DNA of 64,000 bases from Lachnospiraceae bacterium (lineage in GTDB: Bacteria > Bacillota > Clostridia > Lachnospirales > Lachnospiraceae). The notes beneath the pieces were generated by a model. That model did no database searches, was not told the DNA's origin, and saw only the letters and a program-made list of their open reading frames with translations. The stretch spans positions 174,001-238,000 of the forward strand of contig AP025573.1 of NCBI GenBank assembly GCA_022845895.1. The letters run 5' to 3'. This document shows, piece by piece, positions 1 to 9,309 of the stretch. Position numbers and translations under genes: made by a program. The stretch's first letter is position 1. Each line of letters opens with the position of its first letter.

Positions 1-1652
<1,652 letters not shown>

Positions 1653-1724
1653 AGAATGATGGTGGACAGGTAATGGATGGAGAGATTTCTTGTATGCAGT
1701 TTTGAAGGTACATGTAAGGACCTC

Positions 1725-1755
1725 TTGCATAGGAAAAGGTGCAAGGGGATATAAT
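1725..1755 (+). promoter_or_regulatory. Possible promoter of tRNA-Asn
   Basis: TTGCAT (1725-1730) and TATAAT (1750-1755) stand 19 bp apart, about 10 bp before the mature tRNA 5' end. The spacing is longer than the ideal 17 bp, so read-through from the rRNA operon may be the main source of transcript. Confidence 0.4.
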
Positions 1756-1765
1756 AATATGGTGG

Positions 1766-1837
1766 TCCTCGATAGCTCAGCGGTAGAGCATTCGGCTGTT
1801 AACCGAAGGGTCGTTGGTTCAAACCCAACTCGGGGAG
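1766..1837 (+). tRNA. tRNA-Asn (GTT)
   Basis: A full cloverleaf can be folded: 7-bp acceptor stem TCCTCGA/TCGGGGA, D arm GCTC/GAGC, anticodon stem TTCGG/CCGAA around loop CTGTTAA with anticodon GTT, and T arm GTTGG/CCAAC. The discriminator base is G. CCA is not encoded. It follows the 23S gene by about 113 bp with no recognisable 5S rRNA between them. Confidence 0.97.
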
Positions 1838-1845
1838 TCTGGAGG

Positions 1846-1880
1846 AATCCTGTAAGCGTCATCGTTTGCAGGATTTTTTT
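1846..1880 (+). terminator. Rho-independent terminator of rRNA/tRNA-Asn unit
   Basis: The arms AATCCTGTAAGCG and CGTTTGCAGGATT pair with a few G-U pairs, and a run of seven T follows directly. Confidence 0.9.
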
Positions 1881-1996
1881 ATTGCATAGAAAAGCTGTTG
1901 CATAACGCTTATAATAACGGCTGTTCTAATGGCAGTATGTGTGGTATGGAGCCTTACGAGAAAAAATTAAATTAAAAATGGAAAGGGCAGATATAG

Positions 1997-2395
1997 ATGT
2001 ATTCGTTAACAGAAAAAGATTATGAACTGATAGCAGAAGCACAAAAAGCAATACATTTGAACTATGATGAAGAAAACTATAATCATACAGTAGGAGCGGC
2101 AATCCGATGTAATAGCGGAAGCATATACGTTGGCGTTAATGTTTACTCTTTACATGGGGCATGTGCTGAGCAAGTAGCAATAGGAACTGCAGTTACGCAT
2201 GGGGAGAGGGATTTTGAGTCAATAGTTGCGGTTCGTGGAAAAGATGGAGAAGAAATAATACCACCATGTGGAAACTGCCGACAGATATTACACGATTATA
2301 TGCCGCAATGTGATGTAATCCTATTAGCAAACAGAGAATATATGAAGATCAAGGCTAAGGAACTATTGCCTTTTTCCTATAAGGCAGAGAAATAG
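1997..2395 (+). CDS. Cytidine/blasticidin-S deaminase-like protein
   Basis: This 132-residue protein has the zinc-dependent cytidine deaminase fold signature: HTVGAA near residue 30, the CAEQ motif near residue 57 carrying the first zinc cysteine and catalytic glutamate, and PPCGNCRQ near residue 90 with the other two zinc cysteines. Family members deaminate cytidine or related nucleosides to the uridine form in the cytoplasm. The motif spacing and short C-terminus resemble the blasticidin-S-deaminase/cytidine-deaminase-like branch more than a typical housekeeping Cdd, so the exact substrate is open. It is the first gene of an AT-richer stretch and is followed 31 bp later by a DUF1905/C39-like gene in the same direction. 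Confidence 0.85.
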   Translation: MYSLTEKDYELIAEAQKAIHLNYDEENYNHTVGAAIRCNSGSIYVGVNVYSLHGACAEQVAIGTAVTHGERDFESIVAVRGKDGEEIIPPCGNCRQILHDYMPQCDVILLANREYMKIKAKELLPFSYKAEK

Positions 2396-2426
2396 GCATG
2401 ATAAAACACGAAGGAGGCTACATATA

Positions 2427-3083
2427 ATGACATATAAATTTCCAGAAAGAATATTTAAACAGGGGAATCGATATTTCATTAGAATTCCATTCAATGTATG
2501 GGAAGAGTGCGGTCAGAGGGGATCAGTGCCGGTTCGAGTTTCCATAAAAGATTGCATATTTGAGTGCAGGCTCGTTCCAAAAGGAGAAGGCATTTATTAC
2601 ATCCCCATTACAAAGAATATTGTAAATCAGATTCATTGTGATGATGAGATAAATATCTCCTTTGAAATCATTAACGGATTAACCAGAATCAATCATGATA
2701 GTCCTTATTCAAAAGAAAATCCGATACGAAAAATCCGTGATATCCAAAGTGTCACTTATCCGAAAGCTGGATACTGCGGCCAGACATGCATCGCTATGCT
2801 GACTGGGCTAAGTGTAGATGAAGTAATTGATATTATGCAGGCTAAAGCATGGCAGTGTTCGTTCTCTAAGCTATTAGAAACATTAGACTATTTTGGCATT
2901 TTACATGATGGAAAGATTACTTACACTAAAGGGAAAGAATTTATGCTGCCAGAGTGTTGTATCCTTAATGTCAAAGATGAGAAGATCAACCATCTTGCTT
3001 TATATTATAAAGGGAAGTATTATGATACGAAGGATATTCATTTTGACGATATCATAGGCTACTTAAAAATCATTGTAGAATAG
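2427..3083 (+). CDS. DUF1905-like / C39-like cysteine peptidase fold protein
   Basis: The first ~90 residues (FPERIFKQGNRYFIRIPFNVWEE) resemble the small beta-barrel DUF1905 family. From residue ~110 the protein looks like a peptidase C39-like domain: YCGQTCIAMLTG carries a candidate catalytic cysteine near residue 117, and NHLALYYKGKYYD near residue 190 carries a candidate histidine. No signal peptide or membrane segment is visible, so it should be cytoplasmic. The ribosome binding site GAAGGAGG precedes the ATG. The combination of a DUF1905-like head with a papain-like tail is not one I can link to a defined reaction. Domain names are from motif recognition only. Confidence 0.6.
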   Translation: MTYKFPERIFKQGNRYFIRIPFNVWEECGQRGSVPVRVSIKDCIFECRLVPKGEGIYYIPITKNIVNQIHCDDEINISFEIINGLTRINHDSPYSKENPIRKIRDIQSVTYPKAGYCGQTCIAMLTGLSVDEVIDIMQAKAWQCSFSKLLETLDYFGILHDGKITYTKGKEFMLPECCILNVKDEKINHLALYYKGKYYDTKDIHFDDIIGYLKIIVE

Positions 3084-3126
3084 AGTACTAAACTACAGCA
3101 ATAGGATGCTTGGGGAGGGATCTGAT

Positions 3127-3990
3127 ATGTGCTGCATTGAAAAGAGAGTACATGACCTTTATTGGAAAGAGGATATTAACTGTGCAAGGACAATGCTCCT
3201 GTGTTTAAGTGAGTTGTTCGATATATCACTGGAACAGCAGACTATTAATTCAGCAATAGGGATGCACGGGGCAGGTGGCTATAGAGCACAGTGCGGTTTA
3301 GTTGAAGGCGGACTGATGTTCATCGGAATATATGATAAACATCAAGGGAAACCAGAAGATGAGATCGTATCGGACTGCTTTAGATACGCACAGGAATTCA
3401 CTCAAAAGTTCGGCTCATTAAGATGCTATGATTTAAGGCCGACAGGATTTTCCCGGGATGACCAGACACATATGTGTGAAAAACTCACTTGTGATGCTGT
3501 AAGATTTGCGTTTAATTATATCAAGGCGATGCAAGAAGGGGGGAAAATGATGCATATAAAAAAAGTTATGGGTGCAAAGAAAGAATTCATTGACCTGCTG
3601 CTGCTGGCTGATGAACAGGAAGATATGATTGATAGATATCTTGAGAAAGGCGATATGTTTGTATTGGATGATCATGGTATCAAGGGGGAGTGTGTTGTCA
3701 CAAAAGAAGAAGAGGGCGTCTATGAGCTTAAAAATATTGCCGTGCTGCCGGAATCTCAACGGAAAGGTTATGGAAAGAGCTTGATAGAATTTGCAATCTC
3801 GTATTATACTGACTGTAAAGTCCTGCTTGTCGGAACAGGGGACTGTCCTTCCGCCCTTGCTTTCTATCATAGCTGCGGTTTTAAGGAATCCCACAGATTG
3901 AAGAACTTTTTTACAGATAATTATGACCACCCAATGTTTGAAGATGGGATACAACTTGTCGATATGGTCTATTTAAAGAGGGAACGATAA
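3127..3990 (+). CDS. C_GCAxxG_C_C redox domain fused to GNAT acetyltransferase
   Basis: Translation most likely starts at 3127, because GGGGAGGGA lies six bases ahead; an upstream in-frame ATG at 3106 has no such site. Residues 1-140 match the C_GCAxxG_C_C family (CARTML, GMHGAGGYRAQCGLVEGG, and later single cysteines), a small cysteine-rich redox-type domain of unknown chemistry. Residues ~145-287 are a GNAT N-acetyltransferase with the acetyl-CoA loop QRKGYGK near residue 218 and the C-terminal ALAFYHSCGF motif. Both domains appear intact, and no stop or frame change separates them, so this is a genuine fusion in this sequence. The substrate is unknown. A GNAT gene follows 30 bp downstream. 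Confidence 0.8.
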   Translation: MCCIEKRVHDLYWKEDINCARTMLLCLSELFDISLEQQTINSAIGMHGAGGYRAQCGLVEGGLMFIGIYDKHQGKPEDEIVSDCFRYAQEFTQKFGSLRCYDLRPTGFSRDDQTHMCEKLTCDAVRFAFNYIKAMQEGGKMMHIKKVMGAKKEFIDLLLLADEQEDMIDRYLEKGDMFVLDDHGIKGECVVTKEEEGVYELKNIAVLPESQRKGYGKSLIEFAISYYTDCKVLLVGTGDCPSALAFYHSCGFKESHRLKNFFTDNYDHPMFEDGIQLVDMVYLKRER

Positions 3991-4020
3991 TATTTAATAT
4001 ATCAGGGAGGTAGAGGAAAA

Positions 4021-4533
4021 GTGACATGTAGAATAAGAAAATGGGAGATGTCGGACGCCAGGGATTTAGCAGAGGCGTTATCCAATACAAAAGTACAGGA
4101 TAATCTCCGTGACGGATTGCCCTATCCTTACACGGAACAGGATGGAAAAGATTTCATTTCCGATATGCTTGCCGCGGATGAAAATGAAACGTTTGCCTTT
4201 GCCGTCACGGCAGACAGCAAAGTAATAGGCAGCATCGGCGTCTTCCGCCAGCAGAACATACACAGACAGACTGCCGAGCTGGGGTATTACATAGCAGAAG
4301 AATATTGGGGCAGAGGATTAATGACCGAAGCCGTAACACAAGTCTGCCGGCACGTCTTTGAAAATAGCGACATCATCCGTATCTATGCAGAGCCTTTTGC
4401 TTATAATGCCGCATCCTGCCGGGTACTTGAAAAAGCAGGTTTCAAATACGAGGGGACGTTGCGAGATAATGCTGTAAAAAACGGCAAGGTTATTGACATG
4501 AAGATGTACTCACTGCTGAAAGCAGAAAGATAA
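4021..4533 (+). CDS. GNAT family N-acetyltransferase (RimJ/RimL type)
   Basis: The 170-residue product follows the RimJ/RimL pattern: an N-terminal arginine-rich strand (TCRIRKWEMSDARDLAEAL), the ELGYYIAEEYWGRGLMTEAV acetyl-CoA segment near residues 85-105, and the terminal NAASCRVLEKAGFKYEGTLRDNA motif. It would transfer an acetyl group from acetyl-CoA to an amine on a protein or small molecule. The start is GTG, ten bases after GGGAGG. It lies 30 bp after the fused C_GCAxxG-GNAT gene and 21 bp before an ABM gene, so the three are probably co-transcribed. Confidence 0.88.
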   Translation: MTCRIRKWEMSDARDLAEALSNTKVQDNLRDGLPYPYTEQDGKDFISDMLAADENETFAFAVTADSKVIGSIGVFRQQNIHRQTAELGYYIAEEYWGRGLMTEAVTQVCRHVFENSDIIRIYAEPFAYNAASCRVLEKAGFKYEGTLRDNAVKNGKVIDMKMYSLLKAER

Positions 4534-4554
4534 AAACGAAAAGGAGAAACGTAT

Positions 4555-4854
4555 ATGGCAAAAACAGCATGGATATTTTCATACAAGCTTAAGAAAAATG
4601 TTGGCAAGGAGCAGTTTATGGAACAGACACAAAAGCTGCACGATGAAGTCATTTCTAAAGCAAAAGGCTTTATTTCCTGGGAACATTACTTACAAGGTAA
4701 TGTGTGGACGGACTTTGTTCTCTGGGAGACAGAAGAAGATGCAAATAATGCTACGACAGTTGGACAAGGAAAGAAAGTGACGGAAGATTTCTATGCATGT
4801 ATCCAAATGAATACTTGCAGGGCATTGATATCACAGCTTGTCAAAAAGTATTAG
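4555..4854 (+). CDS. ABM/EthD-like dimeric alpha-beta barrel protein
   Basis: This 99-residue protein (TAWIFSYKLKKN, GFISWEHYLQGNVWTDFVLWET, then a helix rich in alanine and threonine) has the size and pattern of single-domain ferredoxin-like alpha/beta barrel proteins of the antibiotic-biosynthesis-monooxygenase group. Many members have no known reaction, so no function is claimed. AAAAGGAGA precedes the ATG. The gene ends immediately before a degraded methyltransferase fragment. Confidence 0.65.
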   Translation: MAKTAWIFSYKLKKNVGKEQFMEQTQKLHDEVISKAKGFISWEHYLQGNVWTDFVLWETEEDANNATTVGQGKKVTEDFYACIQMNTCRALISQLVKKY

Positions 4855-5025
4855 CATGCATTTATAAAACGTATCCGGAACGAAGAAAATGTACTTGAAG
4901 AAGGCCCACCGGGATATAAAGATTATGAAGATAGAGTAAAGTGCAGGCTTATTCCATTTCTTCTGGTAAGAATGGATGACGCGTATAGATTTGAGGCGGA
5001 GGAGCAGGATGAAAGAAATTATTAA
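4855..5025 (+). pseudogene. Remnant of an isoprenylcysteine-methyltransferase-like gene (C-terminal part)
   Basis: Directly after the ABM stop codon, the frame starting at 4855 reads AFIKRIRNEENVLEE, then GPPGYKDYEDRVKCRLIPF. This matches the C-terminal signature of the ICMT/phospholipid-methyltransferase membrane family (R-x-x-NEE-x-x-L then GY-x-x-Y-x-x-x-V-x-x-RL-x-P). No start codon and none of the N-terminal membrane helices are present, and the frame runs on to a stop at 5023-5025 inside the next gene. I read it as the tail of a deleted gene. Confidence 0.65.
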
Positions 5026-5614
5026 CTTTATTGAGTCGAATGTAAATGGTAAGACACTGTTTACAAAGGAGTTAGACTACGAGCTGGAACATGGTGCGCT
5101 ACGAGGCGTATACTCTGATCAGATATCCTTTTCCAATCTGAAATATTCTCAGAGTGGATTTCAGTTAGATATGTTTATAGTTTCTAATGAGAAGATATGG
5201 CTCATGGGGGAGAATGGGCAACGAGAAAAATTACGAAAAGATTTCAGTGCCGTATCATTATTTCGCTTTGAATTGGCGGAACGAAAAAGTACGAATGATG
5301 TAACAGGCTGTTTCCGAATGATTTCAGCTTCAGGTACACATGTGGCAGCGGAGGCTGTCGTAAGCGGTATTTATGATATACGTCTTGATAAGGGTGTGCT
5401 GAAACTATCGGAAGATCAAGTATTGTATCGGGACCAGCCCATACAAGGAGGAGAATACAAACCTGTTGCATTTCAATCGGAACATCGTTTTTACAGTAAA
5501 GACGGTAAGCTGCACTATGAATACGATGGCAGGTGTTTTGACGTGGACACCGCGACGATGCGGCGTAAGGTTAGCTCCGATACCTTTCCTCCTTTCATTT
5601 CCATCGAAAGGTAA
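5009..5614 (+). CDS. Hypothetical protein, soluble
   Basis: I do not recognise this 201-residue protein. The start at 5009 is chosen because GGCGGAGGAGC precedes it; an earlier in-frame start at 4976 lacks a ribosome binding site. The sequence is rich in beta-prone stretches (FQLDMFIVSNEKIWLMG, GVLKLSEDQVLYRDQP, HRFYSKDGKLHYEYDGRCFDV) and has neither signal peptide nor membrane segment. The last half repeats a strand-turn-strand pattern. It overlaps the 3' end of the methyltransferase remnant by 17 bp and precedes the VOC gene by 58 bp. Confidence 0.6.
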   Translation: MKEIINFIESNVNGKTLFTKELDYELEHGALRGVYSDQISFSNLKYSQSGFQLDMFIVSNEKIWLMGENGQREKLRKDFSAVSLFRFELAERKSTNDVTGCFRMISASGTHVAAEAVVSGIYDIRLDKGVLKLSEDQVLYRDQPIQGGEYKPVAFQSEHRFYSKDGKLHYEYDGRCFDVDTATMRRKVSSDTFPPFISIER

Positions 5615-5672
5615 GCCTTGGGGGAAGTTAATTTCAAATAAAAGTAGTATTATTATTGTAGGAGGCAATTAG

Positions 5673-6137
5673 ATGAAATATGAAGGCGTATGTATAGCAG
5701 TGAAAGACGTAAATCTCTCTAAAAAATTCTATCAGGAGATATTCGGACTTGAGGTCGTACAAGATTATGGTATAAATATTTCTTTTGGCGCGCTGTCCCT
5801 GCAGCAAGATTTTGACTGGATGGCAGGAGTACCCAAGGATAGCATACTGAAAAGACCTCATAATATGGAACTGTATTTTGAGGAGGATGACTTTGACGGG
5901 TTTATTGCCAGATTAGAACAACGTAACGATATCCAATACTTAGGGGATGGCGTGAGGGAAGCTAGATGGGGACAACGCTCTGTACGATTCTATGATTTGG
6001 ACGGCCATATTATCGAAGTTGGTGAAAACCTGAAAATGGTTGTAAGGCGTTTCCTGGATTCCGGAATGTCGATGGAGGAGACTTCTAAACGGATGGATGT
6101 ATCTATGCCCGATCTGGAGTCGATTCTTCATAGTTAA
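5673..6137 (+). CDS. VOC (glyoxalase/bleomycin-resistance fold) protein with C-terminal helix-turn-helix-like tail
   Basis: Residues 1-115 form a vicinal-oxygen-chelate domain: VCIAVKDVNLSKKFYQEIFGLEVVQDYG at the start and RSVRFYDLDGHIIEVGENL at the end, which carries the usual terminal glutamate. The remaining ~40 residues (VVRRFLDSGMSMEETSKRMDVSMPDLESIL) look like a short helix-turn-helix tail that occurs on some clostridial VOC proteins. VOC proteins act as lyases, dioxygenases or drug-binding proteins, and nothing here decides among these. GTAGGAGGC precedes the ATG. It is the last gene before a strong hairpin at 6158-6200. Confidence 0.85.
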   Translation: MKYEGVCIAVKDVNLSKKFYQEIFGLEVVQDYGINISFGALSLQQDFDWMAGVPKDSILKRPHNMELYFEEDDFDGFIARLEQRNDIQYLGDGVREARWGQRSVRFYDLDGHIIEVGENLKMVVRRFLDSGMSMEETSKRMDVSMPDLESILHS

Positions 6138-6157
6138 TGATAGAAGGAGCTACCGCA

Positions 6158-6200
6158 CATGGCCGGGATATTTTCAGATATTGAAAATATCCCGGCCATG
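6158..6200 (+). repeat. Perfect 19-bp inverted repeat (hairpin) between VOC and RclA-like genes
   Basis: Arms CATGGCCGGGATATTTTCA and its exact complement are separated by GATAT. A U-run is absent on both sides, so it is not a classical terminator, although its place after a gene end suggests that it blocks transcription or protects a 3' end. Confidence 0.8.
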
Positions 6201-6239
6201 TACCTTGTCATACATATAAAATCCTCCGTAATCTTACGG

Positions 6240-6286
6240 TTGACAGGTCAAACTGTATGTGATAGAGTTACAGTATAAACTGTAAC
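6240..6286 (+). promoter_or_regulatory. Promoter and palindromic operator of the RclA-like gene
   Basis: TTGACA (6240-6245) is followed after 17 bp by a weak -10, TAGAGT (6263-6268). The palindrome GTTACAGTATAAACTGTAAC (6267-6286, 8-bp arms) overlaps the -10/start region, and a further half-site ACTGTA lies at 6252-6257 within the spacer. The half-site therefore appears three times (ACTGTA, TACAGT, ACTGTA) across the promoter, the arrangement expected for a dimeric repressor or MerR-like activator. No regulator gene sits beside it. Confidence 0.65.
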
Positions 6287-6318
6287 CAAATAATATACAT
6301 ATAAAGCGGAGGTATGCC

Positions 6319-7683
6319 ATGTCAGGTAATAATAATTATGACGCTGTTGTCATCGGTTTTGGTAAAGGAGGAAAGACGATAGCAAATGCACTCGGAAATG
6401 CGGGAAGGAAAGTTGCAATGATTGAACAATCGGAAAAGATGTATGGGGGCACTTGTATCAATGTCGGATGTATCCCCACGAAATCGCTTGTGCACAGTGC
6501 CATGGAAGCGTCAAGAGGATGTAAGACAGGAAGAGAGGCGTATGCGGAGGCTGTAAAGAAAAAGAGCCTGCTTGTCGAAAAACTGAGAAAAAAGAACTAC
6601 CAGAAGCTGAAAAGCAGTCCGAACGTGTCGGTCATCCGGGGCAAAGCAAGATTCATATCGCCACACGAAGCGGAGATTGACAGTTCGGGAGGGAAACAGA
6701 TTATCTATGGAGACCAGTTTTATATCAATACAGGTTCTTCACCATTCATCCCTCCTATCAAAGGGATTAAGGCGAACCCTTACGTATACCTCAGCGAGAC
6801 ATTGTTAGACTTAGAGGAGCTGCCGGAACGCCTCGTCATAATCGGAGGTGGCTATATCGGCGTTGAGTTTGCATCCATCTATGCGGATTTCGGGGCACAA
6901 GTATCCATCCTTCAGGATGGAAGCGTGTTTCTGCCAAGAGAGGACGAAGAGATTGCCGGAAAAGTCCGGGCTAATCTGGAACGGCGTGGTGTCAGGGTAC
7001 TTACAGAAGTACAGGTGGAAGAAGTCAGAGAAGCAGCCGGTCATGCGGACGTCATCATCAGTACTAAGGAAGGTCAGGATACCCTGGCTGCAGAGGCTGT
7101 GCTCGTAGCCACTGGAAGAAGGCCTAATACACAGGATCTTAATCTGGAGGCGGCCGGTGTTCAGACGAATGAGAGAGGCGGCATCATAACAGATGGTACA
7201 AGGACGACAACCGCTCCTCATATCTTTGCGATGGGTGATGTAGTGGGTGGGCTGCAGTTTACTTATATCTCCCTGGATGATTATAGAATGGTACGCTCTA
7301 AAGTATTAGGTGACGGGAGCTATACGTTAGAGAAACGGGGAGCAGTTCCGTATAGCGTGTTCTTGAATCCCCCATTTTCCAGGGTAGGAATGAGTGAAGA
7401 AGAGGCAGCCAAAGCAGGTTACAAAGTTATGACCGCGCGTCTTGAAGCCACAGCCATACCAAAAGCCCAGGTAGTTGGGCAGCCCGACGGTCTTCTGAAG
7501 GCGGTGGTTGATGCCGGCACCGGTAAGATACTCGGGGCCCATCTCTTCTGTGAGGAATCTCACGAGCTGATCAATCTCGTCAAACTGGCTATGGATGCGG
7601 GGCTCCACTATACCACATTAAGAGATATGATATTTACACATCCGACGATGGGAGAGGCGCTGAACGACCTTTTTAATATATAG
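6319..7683 (+). CDS. RclA-like pyridine nucleotide-disulfide oxidoreductase
   Basis: The 454-residue protein is a flavoprotein disulfide reductase. It has an N-terminal FAD motif (VIGFGKGGKTIANAL, a variant of GxGxxG), the redox-active GGTCINVGCIPTKSL near residues 44-58, a second NAD(P)H motif IIGGGYIGVEFAS near residue 180, the FAD-binding ATGRRPN...FAMGDV, and the C-terminal dimer interface ending FTHPTMGEALNDL. The head sequence is much closer to E. coli RclA (reactive chlorine species resistance) than to dihydrolipoamide dehydrogenase, and no 2-oxoacid dehydrogenase genes are near. It probably reduces a metal or oxidant stress product. It stands alone between a palindromic promoter and a strong terminator. 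Confidence 0.85.
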   Translation: MSGNNNYDAVVIGFGKGGKTIANALGNAGRKVAMIEQSEKMYGGTCINVGCIPTKSLVHSAMEASRGCKTGREAYAEAVKKKSLLVEKLRKKNYQKLKSSPNVSVIRGKARFISPHEAEIDSSGGKQIIYGDQFYINTGSSPFIPPIKGIKANPYVYLSETLLDLEELPERLVIIGGGYIGVEFASIYADFGAQVSILQDGSVFLPREDEEIAGKVRANLERRGVRVLTEVQVEEVREAAGHADVIISTKEGQDTLAAEAVLVATGRRPNTQDLNLEAAGVQTNERGGIITDGTRTTTAPHIFAMGDVVGGLQFTYISLDDYRMVRSKVLGDGSYTLEKRGAVPYSVFLNPPFSRVGMSEEEAAKAGYKVMTARLEATAIPKAQVVGQPDGLLKAVVDAGTGKILGAHLFCEESHELINLVKLAMDAGLHYTTLRDMIFTHPTMGEALNDLFNI

Positions 7684-7723
7684 CACATCTGCCTGGGATC
7701 AGGTTTTTCAGAATATAAGAGAT

Positions 7724-7780
7724 AATAGAATAGGTCTGCGGATTGGTCAGCCAATCCGCAGGCCTATTCTATTGTTTCTT
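7724..7780 (+). terminator. Strong terminator after the RclA-like gene
   Basis: A 23-bp stem (AATAGAATAGGTCTGCGGAT onward, with one G-T pair) closes on loop TCAG and is followed by TGTTTCTT. The A-rich left flank means it could also work in the opposite direction. Confidence 0.85.
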
Positions 7781-7843
7781 AATATTATATACGTACCTAT
7801 ATCGTGATATAATGATAAATAATAATCGGGAGGTGCTTAAAAA

Positions 7844-9238
7844 GTGAAGACAAGAAACCTAGATATGATGATTTATGGATACCTGCTGACCCGTATCCAC
7901 TATGGGTTTTATCGGGAAGGAGAACCGCTCCCTTCCGTCCAGAAGCTTGGCAAACTTTTTAACGTATCTGCCATGGCAGCGCGGGGAGCCTACAGGCTGC
8001 TTGAAAAGGATGGCTGTATATTGAATGTAAGAGGGAGAAGAACTGTTGCGGTTCATCATATTGCTGAACAGGAGAAGGCTAATCTTGATAAATTCGTAGT
8101 GAGCGAGGAACTCATGCAGGACATCCTACGCAGCTTTGACCTGTTCTTTCCCGAAGTCTTCTTCTACGGGCTTAATACCTGCAGCGAAAAGGAGATTCAT
8201 AAGCTTTATGGAATTCTGGACCGCCCTGCTCTCTCCTGGGACGAACCAACTCTGGATTTTTTGGCTCATGTAATCAAAGGGCTGAAGAATCCTCTTTTAA
8301 TTGACTTGTACTATGATGTGGCCTTATTGACATATCCGGCCTTTCTGGCGAGTCTCGGAAAATCAAAAAAAGGATGGGAGGAAGAGCATGAGAAACTGGC
8401 ACCGTTGCTATATGAACTGCTGCGTGTCAGAGAAGAGGGTGACAGAAGATCTTTATGGAGCCAGATTGCCCGGCAATGTCCGGCTTATAATACTGAAAAA
8501 GAAGCTGTTTCAGAGGATACGTACGAATGGGGCAGGCGAAGGACCTGCCTGGTGGCAGCCGGTAAGATTTTATTTCAGATCAACAGTGGCAAATATCCTG
8601 TTGATACCTTCCTTCCCTCTGCCAGGATCCTGGCAGAACAGACATCAACTCCTATCATTACGATGCGAAGGGCTATCGCGCTGCTGAATGACCTGGGAAT
8701 GGCCGAGTCCGTGAACGGTAAAGGAACCAGGGTGATATCACCGGAGAAGGGGCGCAGGAGAGTGAAGTGGCGTTCACCTGCTGTCAAGAAAAACGTCAGG
8801 ATGTACCTGTATTCTGTGCACATATTGGCAATTACGTCCCAATCACTGGCGGTCCGTGCATTTCCGCTTATGAACGTTGAGAAGAGGAGGAGAATAAAAA
8901 ACGATATCGAACGCCTGCTGGAGAGGGAGGAACATGCAGGTACGATAAGCTATATATGCATTAAGGCGTTGATGGACGCGATGGAGCTGCCTTCATTGCG
9001 GGAGATATATAATAAGCTTCTGCAATATCTTATATTAGGCCAGCCCCTCTCCTGTCTGCAGCCTTATCTCAACCTGGACGGACAGGCAAGAGAGCTGATG
9101 GCCGGACTGGAGAGCGGCGATGCCATGCTGTTTGGAGAGGCCCTGAAGAAGTCCTTTTCCGTAATGTTCAGCTCTTCCAAAGCAAAGGCAGCCTTTATGG
9201 GAATCGAGGGACTTGAAGAGCTGAGGCTTCCTTTTTAA
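7844..9238 (+). CDS. Transcriptional regulator with two GntR-type winged-helix domains
   Basis: The 464-residue protein starts at GTG 7844 behind GGGAGGTG. Residues ~5-70 are a GntR winged helix (REGEPLPSVQKLGKLFNVSAMAARGAYRLLEKDG). A second winged helix lies at ~235-305 (INSGKYPVDTFLPSARILAEQTSTPIITMRRAIALLNDLG, then VNGKGT). The parts between and after are helical and unlike any effector domain I can name; there is no aminotransferase or UTRA domain. A paralogue with the same layout lies at 48674-50143 (minus). The gene precedes the flavin oxidase-Rieske and tocopherol-cyclase-like genes by 71 bp and may control them. Confidence 0.8.
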   Translation: MKTRNLDMMIYGYLLTRIHYGFYREGEPLPSVQKLGKLFNVSAMAARGAYRLLEKDGCILNVRGRRTVAVHHIAEQEKANLDKFVVSEELMQDILRSFDLFFPEVFFYGLNTCSEKEIHKLYGILDRPALSWDEPTLDFLAHVIKGLKNPLLIDLYYDVALLTYPAFLASLGKSKKGWEEEHEKLAPLLYELLRVREEGDRRSLWSQIARQCPAYNTEKEAVSEDTYEWGRRRTCLVAAGKILFQINSGKYPVDTFLPSARILAEQTSTPIITMRRAIALLNDLGMAESVNGKGTRVISPEKGRRRVKWRSPAVKKNVRMYLYSVHILAITSQSLAVRAFPLMNVEKRRRIKNDIERLLEREEHAGTISYICIKALMDAMELPSLREIYNKLLQYLILGQPLSCLQPYLNLDGQARELMAGLESGDAMLFGEALKKSFSVMFSSSKAKAAFMGIEGLEELRLPF

Positions 9239-9309
9239 TATAGGGGAAGAGGGATGACAGTTGCATATATTTACCAGAAACGGAGCATGCTATACGGGAG
9301 GTGAATAAT

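Noticed and set aside
1690-1905. 71-codon frame across the tRNA-Asn gene
   Set aside because: The frame covers a tRNA and its terminator and cannot be a protein gene.
6158-6200. Perfect hairpin considered as a Rho-independent terminator
   Set aside because: No T-run follows on either strand, so it is listed as an inverted repeat with uncertain role.
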